Assembly (NCBI GenBank): GCA_016648135.1
Contig: JADDOH010002131.1
Coordinates: 59,990-123,989 of the forward strand
Source of the DNA: Agrypnia vestita
Taxonomy: Eukaryota > Arthropoda > Insecta > Trichoptera > Phryganeidae
Length of the DNA stretch: 64,000 nt
Reading direction: 5' to 3'
How positions within the stretch are numbered: position 1 is the first letter of the stretch; each line of letters starts with the position of its first letter. The translations under genes were made by a program, and so were the position numbers. This document shows, piece by piece, positions 1-11,544 of the stretch. The notes under the pieces are model-generated. The model made no database searches and had not been told where the DNA came from. It worked only from the letters and a program-made list of their open reading frames with translations.

Positions 1-130
1 TCCGGCCTCACCGCCTCACTGTCGGCCCGGCAGCTCCCGAGTCCGCCGAGGTATTTTGAACCTGGGTCAGCCTCCTACGCGATGTCAGCCCCGAGACAAT
101 AATTCCCGATGCACGCGTGAGCGGCGTTTA
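1..130. other. GC-rich left edge, possible exon fragment
   Basis: The first 130 bases are much richer in GC than the AT-rich DNA that follows. Frame 1 on the plus strand is open for 35 codons to a TAA, and a donor-like GAG|GTATTT lies near position 50. The element is cut by the window edge, so neither strand nor coding status can be settled. It may equally be untranslated exon or a CpG-rich regulatory patch. Confidence 0.2.
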
Positions 131-574
131 ATATTCGTCTCACACAGCGGGCTAATAAAGTCTGCATAGACTACTGTATAGATAAAAACGGATGACATAT
201 ATATGACAATTCATTCGAATCTCGATACGCACTGTTTCAATTTGCGTTGCACCAAAACAGGAGTGAAAATTGACCGTTATGGTTAAATTTGTATCCTTAC
301 ACATTAAATAAATCACGCTTTCGCGTGATTCGATCGCCAGACTTTTTTGCGTTTGGAAATGTTGGCGCCTGTTTGCACTGCGTTGAAATATTTCATTGTT
401 TTCGTACTACTGATGGTTTTGTTTTTTGTATCTAAGAGCATAAAGAAGTTAAACAAAAAATAACTAATCAAAAACTGTCGGAACCGTTTTTGTTAACACA
501 TAAAGCAATGGAGATTTTAATGGTTTTTCGTCGATGTCATGTCTCATTTAAAAAAAACAATACATTACAGTTTC

Positions 575-740
575 GAATGTTCTAAGGTTTTCACGGCCAC
601 CCAGAATCTTCTGGATTGTGTCTTCTGGGGTATTATGCCTAATCGCTATCAGCCCTGATGATGGACCCTGCAATGGGATCCGAGACGTCGGCCAGATAGG
701 TGGTAAAAACACGGCATAATACCCCAGAAGACACAAACCG
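575..740. repeat. Foldback repeat, copy 1
   Basis: A 23-bp inverted repeat (arms 617-639 and 713-735, starting TGTGTCTTCTGGGG) encloses about 73 bp. The left part, from 575 to 640, reappears at 36855-36920 with a few changes, so this is an interspersed repeat and not a local hairpin. No protein similarity was seen and the open frame across it is incidental. Confidence 0.6.
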
Positions 741-1731
741 GAACATAACAGGTTTGTTATATTTTTTTAGCATTAAATGGGGCGCTCACTACGGTTGAGG
801 AACGCATCTCGTAAATTTGGGATCTTGGAAAATGAGTTTCGATTCACGTTGTATCGGTGTACGTCGCACTTTGCCGGAATGTAACCTCGACGCCTCGTGT
901 GGTTATAGCGATAGCGCTCCTGTGGGCGCATCAGTCTTCCGAAGATGACGGAGCGGCTCGGCACGTGATGATGTCCGTGAAGTGTGCTCCGGAGACAAAT
1001 CACGGCTCATCATTAAACATAAATTATTGACTGCAGAATCTGAAGCGGGCGGTGTGGCCGGACCACTAGAGCGGAATGCTCGACGGCTCGGCGAAGATGA
1101 AGAACAATAATAAAGAGAGTAAACTTGAACGAAACGGAACTGTTTGGTTAATATATTGATGATGACGGTTGATTCATTTTTATGCGACATCGTAAACTCG
1201 GAAACGTGCATCATTTATATTATTTATGTGGAATGTCACAGAGCGGTGAAACCGAACGCGGTGCTAGACACGTGGAATTGATGGCTTTCCGTCACGCTGC
1301 GTACATGATAAACATCTAATGATAAAATATCGTTCTTAGAATCGCGGCCCATGCATCGCCGCATCGAGCGCCGCAGCACATTGCTTAAATAGTGTATTAC
1401 CTTTCTCGTACATAATATACCTGTAACGTGTTCGCAGCCAGTCCATTTTGTAGGAGCGATTATTTCGTACATATTGTATGCCGCCACCGTCAGCGCACAA
1501 TTCCAGCTCCGATGCAATCTAAAATCGATAGTTAAATTATTTGCGCGATTGCGGTAGCGGTTGCTTTTCAGCTTTCAGACACCAATAGTTCACAAACGGG
1601 GATATTTTCCTACAAAATCGACACCTTTTGACTCGTCTCGTAGAGATCTACTTAACATCTTATATTTGACAGAATTAACGCAGAAGCCCCCCAGCCTAGA
1701 CAGAGAAGACAAGGCAATTCTTCTTTTAGAC
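741..1731. other. Gene-free stretch with moderate GC
   Basis: Several minus-strand frames of 76-103 codons cross 770-1520, but they start on weak codons, overlap each other and show no recognisable domain. I see no repeat boundary or splice-flanked frame worth calling. Confidence 0.3.
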
Positions 1732-1835
1732 AATCCTATAAAAACCTATAGAATCAAACCACTACAACACTACCTAATGTTTTGCACTCCTAGTGTGCAC
1801 TCCGCAAAAACACCTAAGGCCGGTGTTTTTGCGGA
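1732..1835 (+). pseudogene. LINE 3'-end fragment, copy 1
   Basis: This segment is closely similar to 12235-12330, where it follows a recognisable LINE ORF2 C-terminus. It is therefore the tail of the same non-LTR retrotransposon family, here without its coding part. It is embedded in a 111-codon open frame (1561-1896), which is a chimera of unique sequence and this tail and not a gene. A short hairpin in the CGCAAAAACACC motif closes the fragment at about 1805-1835. Confidence 0.6.
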
Positions 1836-1899
1836 GAGAATCGCACTTTGGATACGAATTATTACGTATTCGTACGATTATTTTCGTACGTATTGAGCG

Positions 1900-2391
1900 C
1901 GCACATTGATTGCGTCTTGCGTTGGTCACGATCAGTTACTATTCGCATTTCCCCAGTAACGTTTGTGCCAAATGAATAATCTGTATTTTCTGGAACACTA
2001 TTATGACTTAAATAATGACAAATTTCATGACTATCTATCTAATAGATTCATAAATGCTGGGGAGAATCGAAATACAACGAGAGCTCATAATATCGGAGAA
2101 ATATTTTTAAAAAAATTTGTTCGAAATACATAATTATACCTCACCTTCATTAAACCAAATTATTTAACTTACAGGTATTTTTAGTTCTTTAGAGATTCTC
2201 CGCCATGTTCTGCGCTGATGGTCACGTAGTTGAATCACTTTGGTCCCACAAACATTTGCGGTCATGTATCAAATTGACAAATTTTTCAATATCCATCGTA
2301 CGAAATCGCAAAAATTTCTGAACACATCCGGATCGTGTCGGACGTCGCATCTATACGTGCGTACACGCACTACTAAATCGTGTACAGTGTG
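1900..2391. other. Gene-free stretch
   Basis: AT-rich DNA with short overlapping frames on both strands at 2240-2490. No motif, repeat partner or splice-like feature was found outside the foldback that starts at 2392. Confidence 0.3.
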
Positions 2392-2640
2392 CGAAAAATT
2401 CATTTGCTTTAATACAAGTCGAATAAAATGAGAAAAACCTTGCAAAAATTGAAAAAAGTTATTTTTTACAAGGTTTTTATCATTTTTCAAATGAATTTTT
2501 CATAATCGATATAAGTTACTGTAATGATCGTTCATCTTTTTGCAAAAAATAGCTCAGAAATATTGAGAAAAAATTGCATATCTCCATAAATATTCATATT
2601 AGGCCATGGTTGCTTGAACAATTTAGACTCATAGCATAGT
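2392..2640. repeat. Foldback element F, copy 1 (partial)
   Basis: An imperfect hairpin (about 2392-2505) pairs GAAAAATTCATTTG with its reverse complement around an AAACCTTG/CAAGGTTT core. The flank to about 2640 matches the right flank of a longer, better palindrome at 31391-31745 and parts of 47640-48225. Three copies with the same core indicate a foldback transposon family; it encodes nothing. Confidence 0.6.
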
Positions 2641-3611
2641 CAGGAATCTACCTGTTTTCTGCTGCTAGCTCTGGTACACCCTGCATACTAATTAATACAT
2701 TATTTAAGTGTATTTAATTTTTAAAACAAATCTAGTCCAACACAGAAATGTATTCGCCCCGCGGACTACGTGAAGTCATTCGGGGTGTTCCAGAAAGCGT
2801 AAACTTATATAAAAGTAAAATTATTCCTACAACAAGGATTTGTAAACTTCGGCGTAAAAAAAACATACATTACACAATATACCAGATACGTGAACTTCGC
2901 GATAAAAACACGAGATACAAAGAATCCCAAATACACCAATACTTGTATAATCCGCGGCTCTAACAATAACAGATGTTCACAGCGCAGCCGCATTACCTGA
3001 GTTATAGTTTACACGACTTTGGCAGGTTCACGCGGATGACGTAACACAATATTTATTTATTTGTCGAATTGGTACGACAATATTTATGTAGGTATATAAA
3101 GTGCGAATATTTTGTGCACCGCCCAGTTTTGCGTGCCTCGGGATGAGGATTCCGTCTATTCTTAATTCCGAGAGTTTACCACGAAGAAAAAAACGAATAT
3201 GTAATAGAAAAAGTATTCCGAGGTCTTTTCATTCGTTTCGTGAAGTTTTAACAAAGTAAACCAGCGCGACCGAAATAATCTTCGGGGAGCAATGTTTCCT
3301 CTAAGCTCGATTAGCCAACATATTAAAGCTCGCAAATTAAACAAGATACTACAACAATGGATTGCCAATAAAGCTCAACCGAAATGTCAGTTCAATCAGT
3401 TAAATATCTCGTGGCATGGACCCTGAGAGTGCAACAAGGATTATTATGAGCAGCCATTTCGCGAGATGTACATTTGGATGCCTCCCTAATTTTTGAATTT
3501 TGTGACATTCGGCTCATCCTCTTGAACACATACTCTTAAAGTTTAAAAGATAATTCGATTCATAACGACGAAGGGTTTGTTTTTAATTTAACAACCAGCT
3601 CATTTCTCTTT
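2641..3611. other. Gene-free stretch
   Basis: AT-rich DNA. Frames of 62-71 codons (2748-2993, 3162-3368) overlap on opposite strands with no domain or splice support. Confidence 0.3.
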
Positions 3612-3785
3612 TAGGGACAGAAGAGTCCTTGCTATTGAAAAACCGCTATAAGTTTACGGACAGAAGAGCCCTCGCTATTGAATAACCGCTATAAGTTTAC
3701 GGACAGAAGAGCCCTCTCTATTGAATAACCGCTATAAGTTTACGGACAGAAGAGTCCTCGCTATTGAATAACCGCTGTAAGTTTC
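3612..3785. repeat. 43-bp tandem repeat, four units
   Basis: Four head-to-tail units begin at about 3612, 3655, 3698 and 3741. Each contains GGACAGAAGAG, CTATTGAA and AACCGCTATAAGTTT. The units differ by only a few substitutions, mainly at the third to fifth bases of the CCCTCGCT stretch, so the array is young. It lies just upstream of a MITE. Confidence 0.85.
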
Positions 3786-3838
3786 TGGAAATCGATGCGG
3801 TTGAAATTGTTCTAGTAGTTAAAAAAGTATAATGTAGA

Positions 3839-4022
3839 CCTCTTTCCATTTAAGAAAGACAATCGAATTAGTATGTGTAAGCCGTGCGTATGAGGCAGTG
3901 CGAGGCACATTGTTTCGTTGTGCTAGTGTTTATAACCGTAAACATCAACACAACGAAATAATGAGCGTCATATGCACGGCTTACACATACTAATACGATT
4001 GTCTTTCTTAATTGGAAAGAGG
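3839..4022. mobile_element. GACCTC-type foldback MITE, copy 1
   Basis: The element opens with CCTCTTTCCATTTAAGAAAG and closes with the reverse complement; most of both arms pair (outer arms of about 50 bp), leaving a small centre with a second hairpin. A second copy lies at 42971-43144 with the same arms and centre. No coding capacity. The target duplication is not clear, because the two bases outside each end differ between copies. Confidence 0.8.
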
Positions 4023-4507
4023 TCGAACCGTTGTTCTATAATTATTTTGAAAGTTTCGTGTAAAAAGAGACAAAGATAAGAAAGAACACATTTCAAAAAA
4101 GGTACAAAAGCAAACACGACGGCAAAGAACTTGGGCAACTTTGTAAAGTCTAATTATTAATTATGAAAAATAAAAATGTTTCGTATTTTTTGATATGCCT
4201 AAATAAGTTATTAAACTCTTTTTCAGTGTGTTACACAGGTGTAGTGAATTATAGCTTTTATTACGACCAAATTAGTCGTACGAAAAAATGGGTCCACCCA
4301 CGTGCAGATTTCGATAACCATTATATAATTTACGAATCAATTTATCAATGATTCAAGACCTGAGGTGAAAAGACTATTTTTAATTTTAAACACCTAAAAC
4401 GCCTAAAGTTATAATAAGTTCAGGTAAGCAATAATACATCATTTGTTTTTCATGTTTGAGTTGTCAAAGAATAATTTCATCACAAGTAACGAAGCGAACA
4501 CTATTAT

Positions 4508-4727
4508 GAATGATTTAATATCTGAATGAAGGAACAGATGTATTCTTTAAGACCATTCTGTGCCCCGAACAGAAGAAACTGCGCACACTCGGCGGGGTGT
4601 TGATCCAGTACTGCGCGGCTGCACAGTCACCGAAGGCGGAATTCTCTACTTCTGAAAAACGTGCGAATTATTTATTCTCTGTAGGCGCCGATTCAATTCA
4701 AATAAAAATGTATTATCGTACGAGGTG
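4508..4727. other. Candidate coding exon, strand unresolved
   Basis: A plus-strand frame is open for 72 codons without an obvious start, with GC-rich codons between about 4555 and 4660. The minus strand also has a good frame over the same island, preceded by a strong acceptor-like CACGTTTTTCAG at about 4665-4676. The composition differs sharply from the surrounding AT-rich DNA. No known domain is recognisable, so function and strand stay open. The rest of 4023-5750 shows nothing else I can support. Confidence 0.3.
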
Positions 4728-5750
4728 ATTTCCTGCGAGAAAGGAAAAATAAAAGTGATATTTAAATAGGTACTTGAAGAAGACGATAAGAAGTAAAATG
4801 AATTAGCGGCGGTTTCTGCTTTGTGATAATAATAACTTTTTCTATTTGAGAATATTTTTCCTAACTATTAATAAATCCCACGAGTGAAAAATGCACCATA
4901 TACTTACAAGCGTAATTAATATTGTCTCCGAGAAATACTCGTTGGATACAGAATGCCGCAAAAAGTAATCGGTATCAGTAAAAACTCTTCATTTTGTGCA
5001 TGTGTGGTTATCGAAGCGCACCGTAAATCACTCTCTTTGACATAAACCACCGCTCAATATAACGATTTTACAGCGATGTGCAACTTAGGTCCCCAGTGAT
5101 CATAATTGGCCTCACAGCTAAATAATGCAGAGAGAGATTGTGGAAGTTTTATACTTCCAACCGTTGTGAACACCAGTGGCGTAAGGCGCAAAGAAGCTAA
5201 TGAACTCTGTGCATTAGTAAAGATTCTTGGAATCAAATATTAAGTAAATAATACTTATCTTAATAAAATGGCGATTTAAAACTCTAGTCGTATTCCGTAG
5301 TTATGGCTAGATTATTTTATTTTCAACTGTTTCTGCATTAATGTAAATCAATACTTCTGCTATTTTACCGGTTTGTGCGCATCAATTTTGTTTCTCAAAT
5401 GTGGAACAAACGCGCCCTGTACTGAATAATTTCTAACTGAAACCGTACGATTATATTCGTCCTTCTTTACGTCTCCGAGTATTATGTAGTAGGCAAGTAA
5501 ATTTTTCGTACTAATAAGCGTGTTTCTACGAAATGTCTTAATTTTGGTGAGAACTGCGCGCTCGTCACTTACAAAGATGATACTGTTACTTATATGTGTT
5601 ATATATGCTTACTTTTTGAGCGTATTCCAACGGCCGATTGGTTTTTTGCTTGTCAAACATTTGCGATAATCTTCTAATAGAATGGCATTACATATTTAAA
5701 TCGAGTATTACTCTTATTTCAATATTGTTCATTAATTATAATTAATAGTA

Positions 5751-5892
5751 CAGTAGCCGGCAAACATCTTGAAATTTTTCGGCGCAGTGAGGGGAAGTTT
5801 GCGCATGTACCAATCCATCAAAAGACCTAAATTTTGTCTTCTGCGCATTCCCCCACTAAGCCAAAAAATTTCAAGAAGTTTGCCGGCAACTG
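5751..5892. mobile_element. TA-flanked Tc1-like MITE, copy 1
   Basis: The termini read CAGTAGCCGGCAAAC and GTTTGCCGGCAACTG, with TA on both sides (5749-5750 and 5893-5894). TIRs run about 35 bp with few mismatches. The CAG terminus and TA duplication are typical of Tc1/mariner-superfamily elements. A diverged second copy is at 18347-18490. Any open frame through it is incidental. Confidence 0.85.
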
Positions 5893-7005
5893 TACCTATC
5901 TTTAAATTCAATCTTGTTCATATGAGGTTCATGGTAATCTTAAGTTCGTTAAATATAACTTTTTGAGCATTTTGGTAGCAATATGAATACGTTTATTTAC
6001 GACGACAAAGCATTTGTGATTTATTTTTGTGAAAAGAAACATAATTAAAATTAGTCTTATTCCCGATGTGGTAATACACATATCTTCTTCAAAATATATT
6101 GGACATTTTTTCTATAGGCATATATAGAATATTTATTGATTTAGAAAATCCTTATTTACAACACCTTTTTTGGACAGTGCAATTATTTTTAGGTAACATC
6201 ATAACCCAAGCTTATTGCTAATGCGCGCCACTGGTAAACGCCATTTTACAGATAAACTAAATACTTAGTAATGATATAAACCTTATTGAAACCGCAAACG
6301 AATTGTGCTTTGATTGAAATTGTGTCAAATCATATCTTATTGATCACAAGTTACGATAAAAAGCAAGACTTACTAAAACATAATTTTTATAATTTATGCA
6401 CGAGACAAGAGATAGAATATAATGATACATAATAACACCCATACAAGTCAAGAGAAGCCTTATTAAAACGATGACTTACAAATTAATGTCGCAGTCCTCA
6501 TTAGACACGGGACAAAGCTTTCTGCCGTCACGTAAAAAACCCTTTGATATTTCATCTAGTTTTTGAATGATTTAGAGGATTTGTATCAATATTACATTCT
6601 TTAAATATCGGTAGGTAAGTGTACCATAAAATCCTTCGGCAGTTTATTTGAAAGCTCAAGTCACTTGTCAATATGTGGATAACAACGTAGATGGACTGTC
6701 AAACCGCCAATAATTGCGAAAATAATATATATTTTGATCGGTAGCAAAATATCGTCAGTATGCGCGCGAATCAAGGACAAACTACAAGATCCGAGCGCCG
6801 GGCGGAAGAGTCGCGCGTGCGATGAATACACACACACTCGATATCCAACGTGACACCTTTATAAAACAGGGCAGATAACATCATTACGCGAGAATTGTGT
6901 AACTCGAGTAATCGGATTACGTTTCCGTCGGTCGGTAGAAAACATACATGTGTCTCGTGCAGCGACTGCAACGTTACAAGCGACAGCACCACGGGCGGCG
7001 CGCAC
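5893..7005. other. Gene-free stretch, GC rise at its end
   Basis: AT-rich to about 6770, then GC-rich. In the GC-rich part long frames exist on both strands (6771-7474), which is expected from composition; only the minus-strand start described at 7006-7137 looks distinctive. Confidence 0.3.
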
Positions 7006-7137
7006 CTACCGCAAGGGCAGGGGTTCACCGGGGGCAGGGCCCTCCACCAGCGGGGGATGGTGACCAGCAGCAGCTGGACGAGGTCCGCCACCAGCAGCTG
7101 CACGAAGCCAGCTACGTCGCCAAACATGGCGCGGGAT
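7006..7137 (-). CDS. Candidate first coding exon, hydrophobic N-terminus
   Basis: On the minus strand an ATG at 7137 opens a 40-codon stretch with strongly GC-ending codons. The peptide begins MFGDVAGFVQLLVADL, is hydrophobic for about 25 residues, then turns to WWRALPP and a Cys/Pro-rich end. Donor-like GGTAG|GTGCGC or GCG|GTAGGT follows at about 7004-7010. This suggests a first coding exon with a signal anchor or membrane-associated helix. The frame stays open past the donor to 6771, where composition becomes ordinary. The protein family is not recognised. A similarly built minus-strand candidate lies at 52512-52665. Confidence 0.4.
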   Translation of the reverse strand: MPRHVWRRSWLRAAAGGGPRPAAAGHHPPLVEGPAPGEPLPLR

Positions 7138-7560
7138 CTACAGCCCCCGGCGAGAGAGATCGGACCAAAGGCGGGTCGGATCGCTATCCTGTCTCCAGAG
7201 CGCGCGCTCCATCTCGGAGCGAGAGCACCGGCGCTGGGGATGGGCACTTGGGAACTGATAGGAAACAGCGAGTCCCCTGTGCGCCGACGGCCCGAGATAA
7301 GATAGGAGGGTCGCCGCGAATCAGGTGGCGGCGATACCGGAATATAAAATCGCTCCGAGAACGAGTGGCCGTCGGTCGGCGCAGGTAAACTTTCTGGCAC
7401 GCGTCAACCGGTCGGATGCCGCGCAATTTCGCGCACGATTTCTGTTTTTTAGACGCTTTTTTTGATGGTTGCATTCATGTAAAAATCAACAATAATCGCC
7501 AAGAAGTTGCAGTTTCTGGTTTCTCAATATACAGTAATTATCAACATTCAATAATTACTT

Positions 7561-7609
7561 GTACAATAATTACTTATTCATGTTATACATGAATAAGTAA
7601 TTATTGTAC
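7561..7609. repeat. Perfect 22-bp inverted repeat
   Basis: GTACAATAATTACTTATTCA and two more bases are followed by a 5-base loop (TTATA) and the exact reverse complement. Partial repeats of the arm continue to about 7640. It could be a small MITE remnant or a cruciform-prone site; no gene is attached. Confidence 0.85.
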
Positions 7610-8175
7610 ATGATTATTGTACATGAAATTATACATGAAAATAAGTAACGAAATTTACTGTCAGAAATGTACGCACATGTTTGTCGTATAAAACCATGAA
7701 AGAAATAACACTAAATATATTGTATTTCAATATTTTCGTTCTAAATATATCAAAGAATATAAAAATACTTAATTTTAACACTTTTTCTTTTAAAATAACA
7801 TTTTAATAATAAGACGACATTCGGAATGTTTTTTTGTCTAGTTTGCGCGGCAAATGAGGTTACTTGACAAATAGAACTCGTTCATTCAATCAAAAACTTG
7901 AGATACAACAAATGATAAGCTTTAAAAACCCATAAACGCAGGTAGAATAAGCCGAATTCGCACACGTGTCTAGGGAGCGCAGATCTGCGCTCCGGCACCC
8001 GACCGGTTAATGAATCAAAAGTACGCGAATTACGTGAAATAAATCGGTAAATATTTTTTATAGCGTTAACATTGTGGTTGGATACAATAATTAATTTTGA
8101 GAAAACTATGTATAAACCGCACTGATTGTTCTCAACCATCTATCGGACTGATACTGAAATGTATCTTCAGTCAGT

Positions 8176-8411
8176 GGCCTCATTTGTGCCACACTTTTAA
8201 AAAAGAAAACGGCCTCTAAATTTTACATACAAATAATAGAGGCCTTAGGCTAGATAATTTGGAAATGCTAGAAATCAAAAACTCCTTCCACGCCGAATCT
8301 AATATAATTAACAATCAATTAAATTTAACGAGTAATCCATTTTTTAAATATATTCCCCATTTCAATGTCTCTCTGTGAAACTCTTCCCCTCTCCCCGTCA
8401 CAAATGAGGCC
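8176..8411. repeat. Possible small TIR element
   Basis: GGCCTCATTTGTG at 8176 and its reverse complement ending about 8411 form a 13-bp inverted repeat 236 bp apart. No target duplication or second copy was found, so the call is weak. Confidence 0.3.
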
Positions 8412-8588
8412 TCCCACCTAACACAGCGGGAACCGCGAGGTTTCAGAATCGCGTGGGATCCGCGCGGGTCTTATTTATGTAGGTTTGTATAATCGTTCAG
8501 ACGTAATCGCGCTGTTAATCAAACCGCGCGGTGCCCGCCACTCAACCGCTAGAAAATAGAATCGCACGGCGCCCGCGTGCTCCTGTCA

Positions 8589-8702
8589 CAACGTGTCTTC
8601 ACACATATTGTGAAGACACGTTGGAAAAAAAAAGTATTTTAGGTAAGGAGGTAATCATTCTTTCAGTTCATTTATTCACCATAAATGAACTGACAGAATG
8701 AT
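8589..8702. repeat. Two adjacent strong hairpins
   Basis: 8589-8623 has a perfect 14-bp stem (CAACGTGTCTTCAC) around a 7-base loop. 8654-8702 has a 22-bp stem with one mismatch around TCACC. The loops are short for animal microRNA precursors, so I describe them only as inverted repeats. Confidence 0.8.
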
Positions 8703-8937
8703 ATTTTTGTGTCTTGCCATGGAACACGGCCGTCGTTCACAAAGTAATGAACGAATTTATCTCCGATATTCAAAGATGGAGAACGGCACTGGAGCTGTCA
8801 AACTGACGTTTATAATTCGCGCGCGCACACAAATCGCTTATTAACCGCGGCTGTCTGAACACATGACACAAATCGCGCAATTCCCGCGTGTCTGAACGAG
8901 ACCTTAAAAATTTAATTTATGGAAGTTATCGTGTGTC

Positions 8938-8979
8938 CGTCCTGACGAAGATACAGTTCAGTATCGAAACTGGTAGACG
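8938..8979 (+). ncRNA. Hammerhead-ribozyme-like core, motif 1
   Basis: The conserved hammerhead order is present: CTGACGA (8942-8948; position 7 of this box is known to vary), a stem GATAC/GTATC around AGTTCA (stem II), GAAA (8966-8969), then a minimal 2-bp stem III (AC/GT) and a GTA cleavage-site triplet (8973-8975). Stem I is CGTC (8938-8941) with GACG (8976-8979). This is a type I arrangement with a very short stem III, as known for Penelope-like retroelements and some satellite ribozymes. Activity is not shown by sequence alone. No Penelope coding region was found nearby. Confidence 0.5.
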
Positions 8980-8989
8980 TTTGAAAGCA

Positions 8990-10848
8990 ATCAGTGTGTA
9001 CAATGCTTGTTGCTTTTCTCAAAATTAATAAATCGGTAAATACCTATTTAAAAATAGAACACGCGGTAGGTGTGCGCGCGCGATTGGGTTTATTTTTAAA
9101 ATTGAGAAAATTGTCCGAAGGTCGTCAAAAGTACGTTTTTTCGGTCGGTGGTAGGGTCCGTTCACTTTGTGAAAACCACTTGCATTGGTGTGAGTGATAA
9201 ATACCCTCTGTAACACGTAAATTGTGTAGTTGTATTTCTTTTTTTAAAGCTACTCCATTGGCCACTTCAGCTTGACGCTGACGGTCACGCGGAGCGGTTA
9301 CTTCTTTGTTTAATATTTATTACTTAAAGATACGGTGACTACAAGATCCACGATACGGTGATCATAGACTTTAATCAATTTAATATAAATTTAGCTTAAG
9401 GATTTGGTGTCCCATACAGGCGACAATCGTTTATCTGATCGATTAAAATTAATTATAATATTTTGAAACCATTTGACCACGATTATACCTGCTTATACAT
9501 TCATTTTAAACTAGCTAAAATTCGTCAAAAATCACGTACTTTTATTATATATTTCGGCCGCCAGTTAAAGCAATGAGAACAGCGCTATCTAGAGTAGCGT
9601 CTTGATAATGTTAGTGATGGACATTATTAAAAAGAGAATTATCATTTTTTGCTTCTTATTCCTCATTACTATATTATACCACATTATTACTTGACTCACC
9701 TGGTAGCGTCAGTATGATTAATACCAATGACATAATATGCGATATAGTAATGGATTGGTCTTAGTTTTAATTTTCAATAAACTGAAATATTAAAAAAAAA
9801 AAAAAAAAGAATTTATAATATTTTACTAAAAAATCATTAAACTTACAAGTCAATGTTTTCATTTTATTTAATAACAATTTTGAACTCACACTAATTTTGA
9901 AAACGGAATGAGATTTTTTAAAATACATGTATCTACCTATGCTTGTTTTATGTTTAGAATATAAAATACTATTTATATTACTCAAAAAAATACTGTTACC
10001 AGTTTTTATGGAGAATTTTTTTCGAGAGCTCTATATGGTCAATGTTATTTTGTTCTAAATTTTATTTATTTAAATTTTTAATGATACACGAACAGAAAAT
10101 TGGGTTCAATACATTAAAAAAAAAACAATACATTACTCACTTCAAACACAGCCTACTATTCCAATTACAAGTGTTTTCAGCCTGCTCTAGCAACATGCAC
10201 ATATTTAACGTACCAATGCACTGCGATCATGTACAAATATGTAAATAAAGCAAGTGTAATTGATTTTATGTGTTCTAGGGGTTCAGGTAAAGAAAATAAA
10301 TGCTGTGCAGGTGTGACTTTTTAATGATGAAAATGTAAATACACACACGTCATTCAGACCTTTGTTACTTGGTAAGCAGTCGACTTATAATTCGAACTTA
10401 GGTTGAGGTAAAACGAAAACATTGTTTTATGACTTTAATTCGATCAAATTGAATGACGATATTAAACCAGCTCAGTGAACTGAAAAGTGATGAAAGTACC
10501 TAGCTTCGATCCCAAATTTTTATATGCCTTTCTTTTAAGAATACATTTCAAAATAAATACGTATTCCGTATCATTTCTGTTATTTATATTATTTTTTATC
10601 TTCGTATTTTCACATTTGCACATCTGCACAGTTGTGAAGTGTTAATCAAAAGTTACTACAAGTCTCACAATAATTAATAACTTCTGTAAGGAACCGAAAG
10701 TTCGTGAAAAATAAATTTTAAAAAATATATATCGATAATAATATAAAAGTATTCTACACATCACTAGTTCTATCCCGTAAGGTGCGTAAGCTCGAGAGAG
10801 AGCTTCATCGAACCTCTCATTAACGTATTTTATAACCACAATCTTTAG
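8990..10848. other. Gene-free AT-rich stretch
   Basis: Contains a 16-base A run at about 9793 and short overlapping frames (8994-9216, 9767-10248, 10642-10863) without domains. Nothing supportable as a gene. Confidence 0.3.
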
Positions 10849-11046
10849 TTGGTTTGGTCCCAACTATGGTCCAGAGGGGCCCGCGGCCCCGCACATGAAT
10901 TATCTCGGCGAGATAGATTTGAATCACCATTCTACTTCTGCCTTCGGAATATTGCGCGACCTCAGCAATTTAAACGCACAAAAAGGATTAAAAATCAAAC
11001 CACCATCTCTGGGAGTGGATATTCGACCCAAATTCTCGGAAACTAG
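10849..11046 (+). CDS. Candidate internal coding exon, phase-symmetric
   Basis: An acceptor-like CAATCTTTAG ends at 10848 and a donor G|GTACGT begins at 11047. Between them lie 198 nt (a multiple of three) with one uninterrupted frame whose complete codons start at 10850; both ends split a codon 2|1, so the exon could be included or skipped without a frameshift. The 65 complete residues include EGPAAPHMNYLGEIDL, GILRDLSNLNAQKG and LGVDIRPKF. They are polar and proline- or asparagine-containing, with no membrane segment, as in a disordered or linker region. The frame reaches a stop 7 codons past the donor. No family is recognised. The longer alternative frame starting at 10849 is a shadow. Confidence 0.55.
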   Translation: MVWSQLWSRGARGPAHELSRRDRFESPFYFCLRNIARPQQFKRTKRIKNQTTISGSGYSTQILGN

Positions 11047-11544
11047 GTACGTCGATAACATCCAGTAAGCAAAATTAAGTACACACATGTATTTCACTGC
11101 GCGGTTATTGGTAGCAAGATTGCCGAATTTACTTTATATATTAATTCACAGGTACTAACATTAAAGAGTATTTTGAGCGTAATATTATGTTTATAATATA
11201 AAAAATAGACATATATTATCTATGCTAAGGAGCAGGCCCGCAGCTGGAGGTCCTGTAATATACTTTCCACTAAACGACATTAATATTCAGAGCCAGTACA
11301 CCGATTGCAAATGGAACAAAATTAGACAAAACACAAAGAACTTCAAATTAATTATAAACAATTAGTTTATATTTATTTTAAAATTAATTTATTTTAATTT
11401 GTGATTGCTCTCTAGTGTACCTTTTCTTAATATTGTTTAAACTGTAGGAATGTCTCAACATTTTTTTTTTAAATTTTTCAATGATAATTTACAACAAAAC
11501 CTTTTTAAAGTTCAAAAGTTAACTGCTTCCCTTTTGTGTCTCAG

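Noticed and set aside
1561..1896. 111-codon plus frame
   Set aside because: It runs through a LINE tail (1732-1835) and a hairpin and starts on TTG; a chimera of repeat and unique DNA.
5054..5236. 60-codon minus frame
   Set aside because: Smooth translation but no ATG, weak splice flanks and no recognised motif.
6895..7474. Four overlapping open frames of 96-209 codons on both strands
   Set aside because: Expected from high GC, where stop codons are rare. Only the minus-strand start at 7137 has a hydrophobic N-terminus and donor; the others are shadows.
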